A stretch of DNA of 64,000 bases from Ruminococcus sp. (GCA_015066745.1 SVNW01000003.1:29158-93157); one strand, 5' to 3'. Numbered from the stretch's first letter, positions 1-9,460 are shown. Notes: a model not told the origin generated them from the sequence alone. Numbers and translations are program-made.

Positions 1-16
1 ATGAGGCGGTTTTAAA

Positions 17-1135
17 ATGAAAATTTTACAGGTAAATAAATTATACAGTCCTCATATAGGTGGAATAGAGCGTGTAATACAAGATATTTCAGAAGGGCTT
101 AATGACAGACATGATATAAATGTACTTGTATGTCAGCCAAAGGGAAAAACAGCTGATGAAGTAATAAACAATGTCAGGGTAAGGCGTTCGGGCAGTATCG
201 GAACATATTTTTCATGCCCTGTTTCTTTTAAGTTTTTATCACATTTTAGAAAAATGGCAAAGACTGCTGATATTGTTCACTGTCATCTCCCGTTTCCGCT
301 TTCGGATATAGCTTGTCTGTTGTCAAAATATAAGGGGAAAGTAGTAATAAGCTGGCACAGTGATGTGGTAAAGCAGAAAAAACTCATGTTTTTTTATAAG
401 CCGATAATGAATGCATTTTTAAAACGTGCCGATCGTATCTTTGTAGCTACTCCGGGTCATATAGACGGTTCAGCCTATCTGAAACCCTACAGGGAAAAAT
501 GCAGTATAGTTCCGTATGGTCTGGATATAAGTGCATATGAAAATGCAGAATTTTCTCCTGTACTTAGCAATAAACTTACAGTCAGTTCCTCGAAAAAACT
601 GCTTTTTACAGGAAGACTTGTCTATTACAAAGGAATAGATGTACTTCTGAGAGCTTTGAAATATACAACCGACTGCGAGCTTTTCATAGCCGGTGACGGA
701 GTACTTCGTGAAATGCTTTTGCAGGAAGCGCAAAAGAGCGGTATAACAGACAGAGTTCATTTTCTCGGTGTTCTTTCTGATTCAGACTTAAAATCTGCTA
801 TGCATGACTGCGATGTGTTTATACTTCCGTCAGTAGAAAACAGTGAAGCTTTCGGAATAGTACAGATGGAAGCTATGGTTTACGGAAAACCGGTAATAAA
901 CACATCATTACCTACAGGAGTTCCTTATGTGAGCCTTGACGGAGTGAGCGGTATTACTGTTCCGCCAAAAGATGAAAAGGCGCTCGGAGAGGCGATAGAA
1001 AAGCTTGTCCATGACGATATACTGCGTGAACAGTACGGAAAAAAAGCATATGAACTTGTAAGAGAAAAATATGCTATGGAAAAAGTGATCAGCAGAATAG
1101 AGGATATATATACAGAACTTATAAAAGGGGAGTGA
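17..1135 (+). CDS. GT4-family glycosyltransferase
   Basis: Retaining GT-B glycosyltransferase, probably moving a sugar from a nucleotide sugar to a growing surface glycan on the cytoplasmic face. The 372 residues have the usual GT4 length. The N-terminal half carries the acceptor-side HIGGIERV motif near residue 14. The C-terminal half has the nucleotide-sugar segment LFTGRLVYYKGID and the E-x7-E type loop (SEAFGIVQMEAM). An SD-like GAGGCGG lies 7 nt before the ATG. Bases 13-15 (TAA) could be the stop of an upstream gene outside the window. The gene is followed after 7 nt by the deoxyhexose reductase gene, so the two are probably one operon. Donor and acceptor cannot be told from sequence; GDP-mannose or GDP-rhamnose is an inference from the neighbour. 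Confidence 0.85.
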   Translation: MKILQVNKLYSPHIGGIERVIQDISEGLNDRHDINVLVCQPKGKTADEVINNVRVRRSGSIGTYFSCPVSFKFLSHFRKMAKTADIVHCHLPFPLSDIACLLSKYKGKVVISWHSDVVKQKKLMFFYKPIMNAFLKRADRIFVATPGHIDGSAYLKPYREKCSIVPYGLDISAYENAEFSPVLSNKLTVSSSKKLLFTGRLVYYKGIDVLLRALKYTTDCELFIAGDGVLREMLLQEAQKSGITDRVHFLGVLSDSDLKSAMHDCDVFILPSVENSEAFGIVQMEAMVYGKPVINTSLPTGVPYVSLDGVSGITVPPKDEKALGEAIEKLVHDDILREQYGKKAYELVREKYAMEKVISRIEDIYTELIKGE

Positions 1136-1142
1136 GAATGAT

Positions 1143-2084
1143 ATGAAAGCATTGATAATAGGTGCAGCCGGATTTGTAGGCGGATATCTTATAAATCATT
1201 TAAGCAGTGATTGTGGTTTTGAAGTATGTGCTACAAAACTCTGCGGTGAGCAAATAGAGAATGAAAATATTTCAGTATATGATCTTGATATCATGAACAA
1301 AGAGGATATCATCTTACTTCTTCAGAAGGAAAAACCTCAGCAGATATATCATCTGGCGGCTCAGAGTTCTGTAAGTGTTTCATGGGACAAACCTCAGCTT
1401 ACAGCAGATATAAATATAAAAGGAACGATAAATCTTCTTGAAGCGGTTCGTGAATCAGGGTATTCTCCGAAAATACTTCTTGTAGGTTCAGGAGAGGAAT
1501 ATGGGTATGTGCTAAAAGGAGAAGTCCCGATAACCGAAGATACTCTCATGCGACCCGGAAATATTTATGCTGTTACAAAAGCCTGTCAGGGTATGCTCGG
1601 AGAAGTTTATGCGCGCGCATACAATATGGATATAGTTATGGTTCGTGCTTTCAATCACATAGGACCTTTGCAGTCAGATACATTTGTTATAGCTGATTTC
1701 TGCAAACAGGTAGCATTTATAGAGGCTGGGAAAAAGCCTCCTGTAATAAGTGTCGGAAATCTTGACGCAAAGCGTGATTTCACCGATGTTCGTGATATAG
1801 TAAGAGCATATTCGTTGCTCATGCAGAGCGGAAAAAAAGGTGAAACCTACAACGTAGGAAGCGGAAAAGCAGTAAGTATCAGAAATATGCTTGATAAAAT
1901 ACTTTCACATTCAAAGGTGAAGATCAATATAGAAACCGACCCGAAACGTTTAAGACCAAGTGACGTTCCGATAATAGAAGCCGATATATCAAAACTTTGT
2001 GCTCATACGGGCTGGAAGAGAAATATCTCCATAGATGACACGATAGAGGATATATTGGAATACTGGAGAAATATAGCGAAATAA
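1143..2084 (+). CDS. rmd: GDP-6-deoxy-4-keto-mannose reductase-like SDR (RMD family)
   Basis: Extended short-chain dehydrogenase, 313 residues. It has an N-terminal Rossmann motif (GAAGFVGGYL), the substrate-loop pattern YHLAAQSSVSVSW typical of the GMD/RMD branch, the SGEEYG serine region and the catalytic Y-x3-K (YAVTK). Family members reduce GDP-4-keto-6-deoxy-D-mannose to GDP-D-rhamnose; a neighbouring epimerase branch or another deoxysugar product cannot be excluded. The partner GDP-mannose 4,6-dehydratase is not in the window. It lies directly downstream of a GT4 gene and ends at a strong terminator. With the Wzm/Wzt pair further on, this recalls D-rhamnan (A-band-like) loci, which is an inference. 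Confidence 0.75.
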   Translation: MKALIIGAAGFVGGYLINHLSSDCGFEVCATKLCGEQIENENISVYDLDIMNKEDIILLLQKEKPQQIYHLAAQSSVSVSWDKPQLTADINIKGTINLLEAVRESGYSPKILLVGSGEEYGYVLKGEVPITEDTLMRPGNIYAVTKACQGMLGEVYARAYNMDIVMVRAFNHIGPLQSDTFVIADFCKQVAFIEAGKKPPVISVGNLDAKRDFTDVRDIVRAYSLLMQSGKKGETYNVGSGKAVSIRNMLDKILSHSKVKINIETDPKRLRPSDVPIIEADISKLCAHTGWKRNISIDDTIEDILEYWRNIAK

Positions 2085-2085
2085 T

Positions 2086-2126
2086 AAAAAAGACATGGCA
2101 TCAGGTAGTGAAAGTCATGTCTTTTT
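2086..2126 (+). terminator. Rho-independent terminator after rmd
   Basis: Inverted repeat AAAAAGACATG / CATGTCTTTTT with a T run on the plus strand, immediately after the rmd stop codon. It separates the first part of the polysaccharide locus from the tandem ATPase/nuclease genes. Confidence 0.8.
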
Positions 2127-2141
2127 GTATTGGTTTATGAG

Positions 2142-2170
2142 TGGATTTTTTTCCTCAGATATAGTATAAT
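2142..2170 (+). promoter_or_regulatory. Probable promoter of the tandem ATPase/nuclease array
   Basis: TATAAT at 2165-2170 with a weak -35 (TGGATT, 2142-2147) and a 17-nt spacer. It lies 36 nt before the first ATG, downstream of the rmd terminator. No other promoter was seen between the four copies. Confidence 0.55.
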
Positions 2171-2206
2171 GAATATGATGATCAATAAGAACGGAGGAAG
2201 GAAAAT

Positions 2207-3781
2207 ATGGGAACATACTTCAACCCCTCAAACGGAGGATTCAGAAAAGCGTCAAGAGATGAGATATATATAGACAAGACAGGTCTGCTCAATATATTAA
2301 ACCGCAGGCTCATGGCAGAAAAAAACTGTATATCCGTAAGTCATGCCCGCAGATTCGGAAAATCACAGGCAGCACGAATGATAGATGCATATTACAGTCG
2401 GGGTTGTGATTCAAAAGAATTGTTTACGGGCTTAAAAATATCGGAGTCAGAGGATTTCCTAAAGCATCTTAACAAGTATAATGTAATTCATATTGATATG
2501 GCGTCAATGACAGATGGACATTCAGATGATTTTCTTGAAAATATGAAGAGAAAATTATACGAAGATATAAATGAAGAATTGAATACAGAAATAAATCCTG
2601 TACAGGATATTTCAGAAACTATAAATAAAATTTATAAAAAGACAAAAACAGCGTTTGTGATCATAATAGACGAATGGGATTGTGTTGTCAGAAACTTTTC
2701 TAATACCCCTACACTTGTACACGAATATCTGCAGTTTCTGCACTCACTGTTTAAAAGCGAAGAATCACAGGAATTTCTGGCACTCGGATATATAACAGGA
2801 ATACTGCCGATAAAGAAAATAGAAGATGAATCAGCACTTAACAATTTTCTGGAATACACTATGATCGATTCCGGAAATCTGACAGAATATTTTGGCTTTA
2901 CAGAAAAAGAAGTAGAAATGCTTTGTGAAAAATACGATATGAATACAGATTCGGTAAAGGAATGGTATAACGGATATCTGATAGATGGGCAACATATGTA
3001 CAATCCAAATTCGGTATACAATGCAATGATGAGAAAAAAACTTGATTCATACTGGAGAAATACATCGGCATTTGGAACGATAAATAAGTTTATTACGATG
3101 AATTTTGAAGGGCTGAAAAAAGATGTTATGACGATGCTTGAAGGTGGAAAAGTAAGTGTAATTACAGATAAGTTTCAAAATGATTTATCAGTAATAAATT
3201 CAAGAGATGACGCATTAACAGCGCTTATACATCTTGGATATCTCGGATATGATAATAAAAGAAGAAAGGCATTTATTCCGAATTTTGAGGTGGCAACTGC
3301 TTTTCACCTTGCACTTGAAACAGGAAAATGGAGCGATATAGCTGATACACTGACAAGGTGCGATGAGATACTCTGGGCAACAATTGACGGAGAATCGGAC
3401 AAAGTAGCAGAACTCCTTGAACTTTCACATGACACATATACATCAATTTTAAAATACAATGACGAAAATGCATTAAGCTGTGCGATAACAATGGCATACT
3501 TTACAGCTCCTGCATATTACACGGTAATAAGAGAACTGCCCACAGGCAAAGGATTTGCGGATATAGCGCTGATACCAAGAGCCGATTCGGGAAACAAGCC
3601 TGCGATGATAATCGAGCTAAAATGGGATAAAAATGCAGATACAGCGATAAGGCAGATAAAAGAAAAAAGATACACCGGAAAACTAAAAGGATACGGAAAA
3701 GAAATACTGCTTGTCGGAGTAAACTATGATAAGGAAAGCAGAAAGCATGAATGTATCATAGAACGCTGGGAGGAAAGCTAA
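2207..3781 (+). CDS. AAA-ATPase-like / PD-(D/E)XK protein, tandem copy 1
   Basis: Member of the widespread but functionally unassigned AAA-ATPase_like plus PDDEXK_9 family, 524 residues. The N-terminal ATPase has a Walker A-like RRFGKS near residue 48 and a Walker B-like IIIDEWD near residue 152. The C-terminal nuclease fold shows GFADIAL followed by IELKWDK, the D...ExK signature, near residues 450-470. The start has SD GGAGG 8-9 nt upstream. Copy 1 shares its 81-150 block with copy 3. Its own 290-395 block (with DVMTMLEGG) differs from the other three copies. Its TAA overlaps the ATG of copy 2. The role is unknown; family members are proposed nucleases or mobile or defence-linked proteins, none proven here. 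Confidence 0.8.
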   Translation: MGTYFNPSNGGFRKASRDEIYIDKTGLLNILNRRLMAEKNCISVSHARRFGKSQAARMIDAYYSRGCDSKELFTGLKISESEDFLKHLNKYNVIHIDMASMTDGHSDDFLENMKRKLYEDINEELNTEINPVQDISETINKIYKKTKTAFVIIIDEWDCVVRNFSNTPTLVHEYLQFLHSLFKSEESQEFLALGYITGILPIKKIEDESALNNFLEYTMIDSGNLTEYFGFTEKEVEMLCEKYDMNTDSVKEWYNGYLIDGQHMYNPNSVYNAMMRKKLDSYWRNTSAFGTINKFITMNFEGLKKDVMTMLEGGKVSVITDKFQNDLSVINSRDDALTALIHLGYLGYDNKRRKAFIPNFEVATAFHLALETGKWSDIADTLTRCDEILWATIDGESDKVAELLELSHDTYTSILKYNDENALSCAITMAYFTAPAYYTVIRELPTGKGFADIALIPRADSGNKPAMIIELKWDKNADTAIRQIKEKRYTGKLKGYGKEILLVGVNYDKESRKHECIIERWEES

Positions 3782-5382
3782 TGGGAACATACTTTAACCC
3801 CTCAAACGGAGGATTCAGAAAAGCGTCAAGAGATGAGATATATGTAGATAAGACAGGTCTTATAAATATATTGAACCGCAGACTCATGGCAGAAAAAAAC
3901 TGTATATCCGTAAGCCATGCCCGCAGATTCGGAAAATCACAGGCAGCACGAATGATAGATGCATATTACAGTAGAGGTTGTGATTCAAGAGAATTGTTTA
4001 CGGGCTTAAAAATATCGGAGTCAGAGGATTTCCTAAAGCATCTTAACAAGTACAATGTAATTCATCTGGATATATCCTCAATTGCTGATTATTATAAAGA
4101 AAATCTTGTATCTAAAATAATAGAACTGGTATACAATGAACTGAAAGCGGAGTATCCGGATATAATGGATATGGATAATCCATTTGCAACCATATTAAAA
4201 CAGGTATATGACAAAACAGAAAAAATTGTTGACGGAAAATCTGTGAAATGTCCATTTGTGATTATAATAGACGAATGGGACTGTGTTGTCAGAAACTTTT
4301 CTGATAATTCTGTACTTGTACACGAGTATCTGCAGTTTCTGCATTCACTGTTTAAAAGTGAAGAATCACAGGAGTTTCTTGCACTCGGATATATAACAGG
4401 GATACTGCCGATAAAGAAAATAGAAGATGAATCAGCACTCAATAATTTTCTTGAATATACCATGATAGATTCAGAAGAATTGACAGAATATTTTGGCTTT
4501 ACAGAAAAAGAAGTAGAAATGCTTTGTGAAAAATATGGTATGAATACAGAATCAGTGAAGGAATGGTATAACGGATATCTGATAGACGGACAGCATATGT
4601 ACAATCCAAATTCGGTATATAATGCAATGATGCGTGGAAAACTTGATTCATACTGGAAAAATACATCGGCGTTCAGTACAATAAATACATTCATTACGAT
4701 TAATTTTGACGGACTCAAAGAAGATATAATGAAAATGTTATCCGGAGAGATGGTATATGTTGATGTAAAAGGATTTGAAAATGATTTATCAATGATAGGA
4801 AATAAAGATGATGCACTGACAGCTCTTATACATCTTGGATATCTTGGTTATGATAAAAATGAAAAATCGGCATATATCCCTAATTATGAAGTAAAGGAAG
4901 CATATCAGTCCGCATTGTCCAGAGGAAACTGGAGTGAAATATCAAAATCAATTTCAAGATGTGAAGAACTGCTTTTTGCAACGATAAAAGGAGAATCGGA
5001 CAAAGTAGCAGAACTCCTTGAACTTTCGCATGAAACATATACATCAATTTTAAAATACAATGACGAAAATGCATTAAGTTGTGCGATAACAATGGCATAC
5101 TTTACAGCTCCTGCATATTACACGGTAATAAGAGAACTGCCCACAGGCAAAGGATTTGCGGATATAGCGCTGATACCAAGAGCCGATTCGGGAAACAAAC
5201 CTGCGATGATAATCGAGCTAAAATGGGATAAGAACGCAGATACAGCGATAAGGCAGATAAAAGAAAAAAGATACACCGGAAAACTAAAAGGATACGGAAA
5301 AGAAATACTGCTTGTCGGTGTAAACTATGATAAGGAAAGCAGAAAGCATGAATGTATCATAGAACGCTGGGAGGAAAGCTAA
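3781..5382 (+). CDS. AAA-ATPase-like / PD-(D/E)XK protein, tandem copy 2
   Basis: Second copy, 533 residues from the ATG that overlaps the stop of copy 1 (TAATG). I prefer this start over an in-frame ATG 30 nt upstream because GGAGG sits 7 nt before it and because it gives the MGTYFNPSNGGF start shared by all copies. The Walker A-like RRFGKS, the IIIDEWD motif and the ADIAL...IELKWDK nuclease signature are intact. Between the two ATPase motifs it has its own cassette (DISSIADYYKENLVSKII...) including a KSVKCPF extension shared with copy 4. The distal half (STINTFITINFDGLKEDIMKML) is nearly identical to copies 3 and 4. Translation is probably coupled to copy 1. Confidence 0.8.
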   Translation: MGTYFNPSNGGFRKASRDEIYVDKTGLINILNRRLMAEKNCISVSHARRFGKSQAARMIDAYYSRGCDSRELFTGLKISESEDFLKHLNKYNVIHLDISSIADYYKENLVSKIIELVYNELKAEYPDIMDMDNPFATILKQVYDKTEKIVDGKSVKCPFVIIIDEWDCVVRNFSDNSVLVHEYLQFLHSLFKSEESQEFLALGYITGILPIKKIEDESALNNFLEYTMIDSEELTEYFGFTEKEVEMLCEKYGMNTESVKEWYNGYLIDGQHMYNPNSVYNAMMRGKLDSYWKNTSAFSTINTFITINFDGLKEDIMKMLSGEMVYVDVKGFENDLSMIGNKDDALTALIHLGYLGYDKNEKSAYIPNYEVKEAYQSALSRGNWSEISKSISRCEELLFATIKGESDKVAELLELSHETYTSILKYNDENALSCAITMAYFTAPAYYTVIRELPTGKGFADIALIPRADSGNKPAMIIELKWDKNADTAIRQIKEKRYTGKLKGYGKEILLVGVNYDKESRKHECIIERWEES

Positions 5383-6956
5383 TGGGAACATACTTCAACC
5401 CTTCAAACGGAGGATTCAGAAAAGCGTCAAGAGATGAGATATATGTAGACAAGACGGGTCTGCTTAATATATTAAACCGCAGACTCATGGCAGAAAAAAA
5501 CTGTATATCCGTAAGTCATGCCCGCAGATTCGGAAAATCACAGGCAGCACGAATGATAGATGCATATTATAGTCTGGGTTGTGATTCAAGAGAATTGTTT
5601 ACAAACTTAAAAATATCGGAGTCAGAGGATTTCCTAAAGCATCTTAACAAGTATAATGTAATTCATATTGATATGGCGTCAATGACAGATGGACATTCAG
5701 ATGATTTTCTTGAAAATATGAAGAGAAAATTATACGAAGATATAAATGAAGAATTGAATACAGAAATAAATCCTGTACAGGATATTTCAGAAACTATAAA
5801 TAAAATTTATAAAAAGACAAAAACAACTTTTGTAATTATAATAGACGAATGGGACTGCATTGTCAGAAACTTTTCTGATAATCCCGTACTTGTACACGAA
5901 TATCTGCAGTTTCTGCATTCACTGTTTAAAAGTGAAGAATCACAGGAGTTTCTTGCACTCGGATATATAACGGGAATACTGCCGATAAAGAAAATAGAAG
6001 ATGAATCAGCACTTAACAATTTTCTGGAATACACCATGATCGATTCCGGAAATCTGACAGAATATTTTGGCTTTACAGAAAAAGAAGTAGAAATGCTTTG
6101 TGAAAAATATGATATGAATACAGAATCAGTGAAGGAATGGTATAACGGATATCTGATAGACGGACAGCATATGTACAATCCAAATTCGGTATACAATGCA
6201 ATGATGAGAAAAAAACTTGATTCATACTGGAAAAATACATCGGCATTCAGTACAATAAATACATTCATTACGATTAATTTTGACGGACTCAAAGAAGATA
6301 TAATGAAAATGTTATCCGGAGAGATGGTATATGTTGATGTAAAAGGATTTGAAAATGATTTATCAATGATAGGAAATAAAGATGATGCACTGACAGCTCT
6401 TATACATCTTGGATATCTTGGTTATGATAAAAATGAAAAATCGGCATATATCCCTAATTATGAAGTAAAGGAAGCATATCAGTCCGCATTGTCCAGAGGA
6501 AACTGGAGTGAAATATCAAAATCAATTTCAAGATGTGAAGAACTGCTTATGGCAACGATAAAAGGAGAATCGGACAAAGTAGCAGAACTCCTTGAACTTT
6601 CGCATGACACATATACATCAATTTTAAAATACAATGACGAAAATGCATTAAGCTGTGCGATAACAATGGCATACTTCACAGCACCTGCATATTACACGGT
6701 AATAAGAGAACTGCCCACAGGTAAAGGATTTGCGGATATAGCACTGATACCAAGAGCCGATTCGGGAAACAAACCTGCGATGATAATCGAGTTAAAATGG
6801 GATAAGAACGCAGATACGGCGATAAGGCAGATAAAAGAAAAAAGATACACCGGAAAACTAAAAGGATACGGAAAAGAAATACTGCTTGTCGGAGTAAACT
6901 ATGATAAGGAAAGCAGAAAGCATGAATGTATCATAGAACGCTGGGAGGAAAGCTAA
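5382..6956 (+). CDS. AAA-ATPase-like / PD-(D/E)XK protein, tandem copy 3
   Basis: Third copy, 524 residues. It starts at the ATG overlapping the previous stop, with GGAGG encoded by the last codons (WEES) of copy 2. It is a mosaic: the variable block between Walker A and Walker B (MASMTDGHSDDFLENMKRK) is that of copy 1, while the 290-395 block is that of copies 2 and 4. Both ATPase motifs and the D...ExK nuclease residues are retained, so it looks functional. As with its neighbours the biological role is unknown. A mosaic like this fits gene conversion or unequal crossing-over within the array. Confidence 0.8.
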   Translation: MGTYFNPSNGGFRKASRDEIYVDKTGLLNILNRRLMAEKNCISVSHARRFGKSQAARMIDAYYSLGCDSRELFTNLKISESEDFLKHLNKYNVIHIDMASMTDGHSDDFLENMKRKLYEDINEELNTEINPVQDISETINKIYKKTKTTFVIIIDEWDCIVRNFSDNPVLVHEYLQFLHSLFKSEESQEFLALGYITGILPIKKIEDESALNNFLEYTMIDSGNLTEYFGFTEKEVEMLCEKYDMNTESVKEWYNGYLIDGQHMYNPNSVYNAMMRKKLDSYWKNTSAFSTINTFITINFDGLKEDIMKMLSGEMVYVDVKGFENDLSMIGNKDDALTALIHLGYLGYDKNEKSAYIPNYEVKEAYQSALSRGNWSEISKSISRCEELLMATIKGESDKVAELLELSHDTYTSILKYNDENALSCAITMAYFTAPAYYTVIRELPTGKGFADIALIPRADSGNKPAMIIELKWDKNADTAIRQIKEKRYTGKLKGYGKEILLVGVNYDKESRKHECIIERWEES

Positions 6957-8563
6957 TGGGAACATACTTTAACCCCTCAAACGGAGGATTCAGAAAAGCG
7001 TCAAGAGATGAGATATATGTAGACAAGACGGGTCTGCTTAATATATTAAACCGCAGACTCATGGCAGAAAAAAACTGTATATCCGTAAGTCATGCGCGCA
7101 GATTCGGAAAATCACAGGCAGCACGAATGATAGATGCATATTACAGTCGGGGTTGTGATTCAAGAGAATTGTTTATGGGCTTAAAAATATCGGAGTCGGA
7201 GGATTTCCTAAAGCATCTTAATAAGTATAATGTAATTCATCTGGATATATCATCATTTACAGATGATTATACTGATAATGTAGTTAATGAGATAAAAAGA
7301 CATATTTTTAATGAATTTAAAGAATTATATCCCGATATAGATTATAGCAATTCAACAGCCTGGATATTGAAAAAAGTATATGATAAAACAGAGGAAATCA
7401 TTGACGGAAAATCTGTGAAATGTCCATTTGTGATTATAGTAGATGAATGGGACTGCATTGTCAGAAACTTTTCTGATAATTTCGCACTTGTACACGAATA
7501 TCTGCAGTTTCTGCATTCACTGTTTAAAAGTGAAGAATCACAGGAGTTTCTTGCACTCGGATATATAACGGGAATACTGCCGATAAAGAAAATAGAAGAT
7601 GAATCAGCACTTAACAATTTTCTGGAATACACCATGATCGATTCCGGAAATCTGACAGAATATTTTGGCTTTACAGAAAAAGAAGTAGAAATGCTTTGTG
7701 AAAAATATGATATGAATACAGAATCAGTGAAGGAATGGTATAACGGATATCTGATAGACGGACAGCATATGTACAATCCAAATTCGGTATACAATGCAAT
7801 GATGAGAAAAAAACTTGATTCATACTGGAAAAATACATCGGCATTCAGTACAATAAATACATTCATTACGATTAATTTTGACGGACTCAAAGAAGATATA
7901 ATGAAAATGTTATCCGGAGAGATGGTATATGTTGATGTAAAAGGATTTGAAAATGATTTATCAATGATAGGAAATAAAGATGATGCACTGACAGCTCTTA
8001 TACATCTTGGATATCTTGGTTATGATAAAAATGAAAAATCGGCATATATCCCTAATTATGAAGTAAAGGAAGCATATCAGTCCGCATTGTCCAGAGGAAA
8101 CTGGAGTGAAATATCAAAATCAATTTCAAGATGTGAAGAACTGCTTTTTGCAACGATAAAAGGAGAATCGGACAAAGTAGCAGAACTCCTTGAACTTTCG
8201 CATGACACATATACATCAATTTTAAAATACAATGACGAAAATGCGTTGAGTTGTGCGATAACAATGGCATACTTCACAGCACCTGCATATTACACGGTAA
8301 TAAGAGAACTACCCACAGGCAAAGGCTTTGCGGATATAGCGCTGATACCAAGAGCCGATTCGGGAAGCAAACCGGCGATGATAATTGAGTTAAAATGGGA
8401 TAAGAACGCAGATACAGCAATAAGGCAGATAAAAGAAAAAAGATACACCGGAAAACTAAAAGGATACGGAAAAGAAATACTGCTTGTCGGTGTAAACTAT
8501 GATAAGGAAAGCAGAAAGCATGAATGTATCATAGAACGCTGGGATGATGAAAGTACGCATTAA
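6956..8563 (+). CDS. AAA-ATPase-like / PD-(D/E)XK protein, tandem copy 4
   Basis: Last copy, 535 residues, again starting at a TAATG overlap. It has a third, distinct cassette between the ATPase motifs (DISSFTDDYTDNVVNEIK...) with the KSVKCPF insert seen in copy 2. The Walker B-like motif reads IIVDEWD. The C-terminus differs from the other copies: it ends WDDESTH rather than WEES, which removes the embedded SD and ends the coupled series. The remainder is almost identical to copies 2 and 3. The polysaccharide-export promoter begins 13 nt after its stop. Confidence 0.8.
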   Translation: MGTYFNPSNGGFRKASRDEIYVDKTGLLNILNRRLMAEKNCISVSHARRFGKSQAARMIDAYYSRGCDSRELFMGLKISESEDFLKHLNKYNVIHLDISSFTDDYTDNVVNEIKRHIFNEFKELYPDIDYSNSTAWILKKVYDKTEEIIDGKSVKCPFVIIVDEWDCIVRNFSDNFALVHEYLQFLHSLFKSEESQEFLALGYITGILPIKKIEDESALNNFLEYTMIDSGNLTEYFGFTEKEVEMLCEKYDMNTESVKEWYNGYLIDGQHMYNPNSVYNAMMRKKLDSYWKNTSAFSTINTFITINFDGLKEDIMKMLSGEMVYVDVKGFENDLSMIGNKDDALTALIHLGYLGYDKNEKSAYIPNYEVKEAYQSALSRGNWSEISKSISRCEELLFATIKGESDKVAELLELSHDTYTSILKYNDENALSCAITMAYFTAPAYYTVIRELPTGKGFADIALIPRADSGSKPAMIIELKWDKNADTAIRQIKEKRYTGKLKGYGKEILLVGVNYDKESRKHECIIERWDDESTH

Positions 8564-8575
8564 TTCCTTTTCTAT

Positions 8576-8604
8576 TTGACATTTTTTATGTTATGAGCTA
8601 TAAT
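8576..8604 (+). promoter_or_regulatory. Sigma-A promoter of the wzm-wzt operon
   Basis: Consensus TTGACA (8576-8581), 17-nt spacer, TATAAT (8599-8604). It lies 68 nt before the wzm start, directly behind the tandem nuclease array, so the export genes do not depend on read-through from the array. Confidence 0.85.
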
Positions 8605-8671
8605 TAAAATTGTGTTTGCTATCACATAATAGTGAACAGAAACACATATATATTATGAAACGAGGATATAA

Positions 8672-9460
8672 ATGAAAGAGTTGTATAATTACAGACAGAT
8701 GATATTCAGTCTGGTAAAAAAAGACCTTAGGGGGCGATATAAGGGGTCTGTTTTGGGATTTTTGTGGACTTTTATAAATCCGCTTCTGCAACTTATTGTC
8801 TATACACTTGTATTTACAACTATTTTACCTGTAGCGGATATTGACAAGTATTATCTTCATCTTTTTGTTGCACTTATTCCTTGGATATTTTTTTCAAGTT
8901 CGCTTACAGGTGGATCAGGTTCTGTAATAGCACATAAGGATTTGATAAAGAAGATTTATTTTCCGAGAGCAGTAATACCTATATCATATGTGACAAGTTG
9001 TTTTGTGAATATGTTGCTTTGTTTTATAGTGGTGTTTGCCGTTGTTATTCTTTTTGGAAATGGTATAAATTTTGTGGCATTTCTTTATCTTGCTCCTATA
9101 ATGCTTGTAGAATATATACTGGCGCTTGGAGTTGCGCTTATATCTTCGGCAGTCACTGTATATTTTCGTGATCTTGAACATATACTTGGGATAATAACAA
9201 TGGCATGGACATATCTTACTCCGATAATGTATCCTATAGAACAGATAACAGAAAATCCTGCTGTTCCGGAGTGGTTCAAGAGTTTGTATATGTTAAATCC
9301 TATGACACCGGTGGTACAAGCTTACAGGGATATTCTTTATCATGCCAGAGTACCGGAACTTTCTACGTTGCTTTCTGCATTTCTGCTCGGAATAACTTGT
9401 CTTTTAGCAGGGTGCATAATATTTTCAAAGTTACAGAGACGTTTTGCGGAGGAGCTATAA
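8672..9460 (+). CDS. wzm: ABC-2 type polysaccharide export permease (Wzm/TagG-like)
   Basis: Integral membrane subunit of an ABC exporter that moves a finished lipid-linked glycan across the cytoplasmic membrane. It has 262 residues and about six hydrophobic helices. The N-terminal amphipathic stretch SLVKKDLRGRYKGSVLGFLW is the family hallmark, and TPIMYPIEQI followed by LNPMTPVVQAYRDILYH is the usual C-terminal half. SD ACGAGGA precedes the ATG. The stop abuts the ATG of the ATPase gene, which confirms the pair. The long ATPase with an extra C-terminal domain favours an O-antigen/capsule-type system over teichoic-acid TagGH. Confidence 0.9.
   Translation: MKELYNYRQMIFSLVKKDLRGRYKGSVLGFLWTFINPLLQLIVYTLVFTTILPVADIDKYYLHLFVALIPWIFFSSSLTGGSGSVIAHKDLIKKIYFPRAVIPISYVTSCFVNMLLCFIVVFAVVILFGNGINFVAFLYLAPIMLVEYILALGVALISSAVTVYFRDLEHILGIITMAWTYLTPIMYPIEQITENPAVPEWFKSLYMLNPMTPVVQAYRDILYHARVPELSTLLSAFLLGITCLLAGCIIFSKLQRRFAEEL

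Larger units (their letters stand above)
2207..8563 (+). repeat. Four-copy direct tandem gene repeat (~1.6 kb unit)
   Basis: Unit offsets are 1574, 1601, 1574 and 1608 nt. Long stretches are nearly identical in DNA (the first ~250 nt of each copy, the Walker B to EWYNGY region and the final ~450 nt). They alternate with two cassette-like variable blocks. Each internal junction reads GGGAGGAAAGCTAATGGG. Such direct repeats should be prone to copy-number change and assembly collapse. Confidence 0.9.

Noticed and set aside
3751..3780. Longer start (MYHRTLGGKL...) for tandem nuclease copies 2-4
   Set aside because: It would lie inside the preceding gene in another frame; the TAATG start with a well-placed SD matches copy 1.
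4092..4718. Long minus-strand open frames inside the tandem nuclease genes and similar antisense frames elsewhere
   Set aside because: Repeated with each copy, no SD, no recognisable domain and codon patterns mirrored from the real frame.
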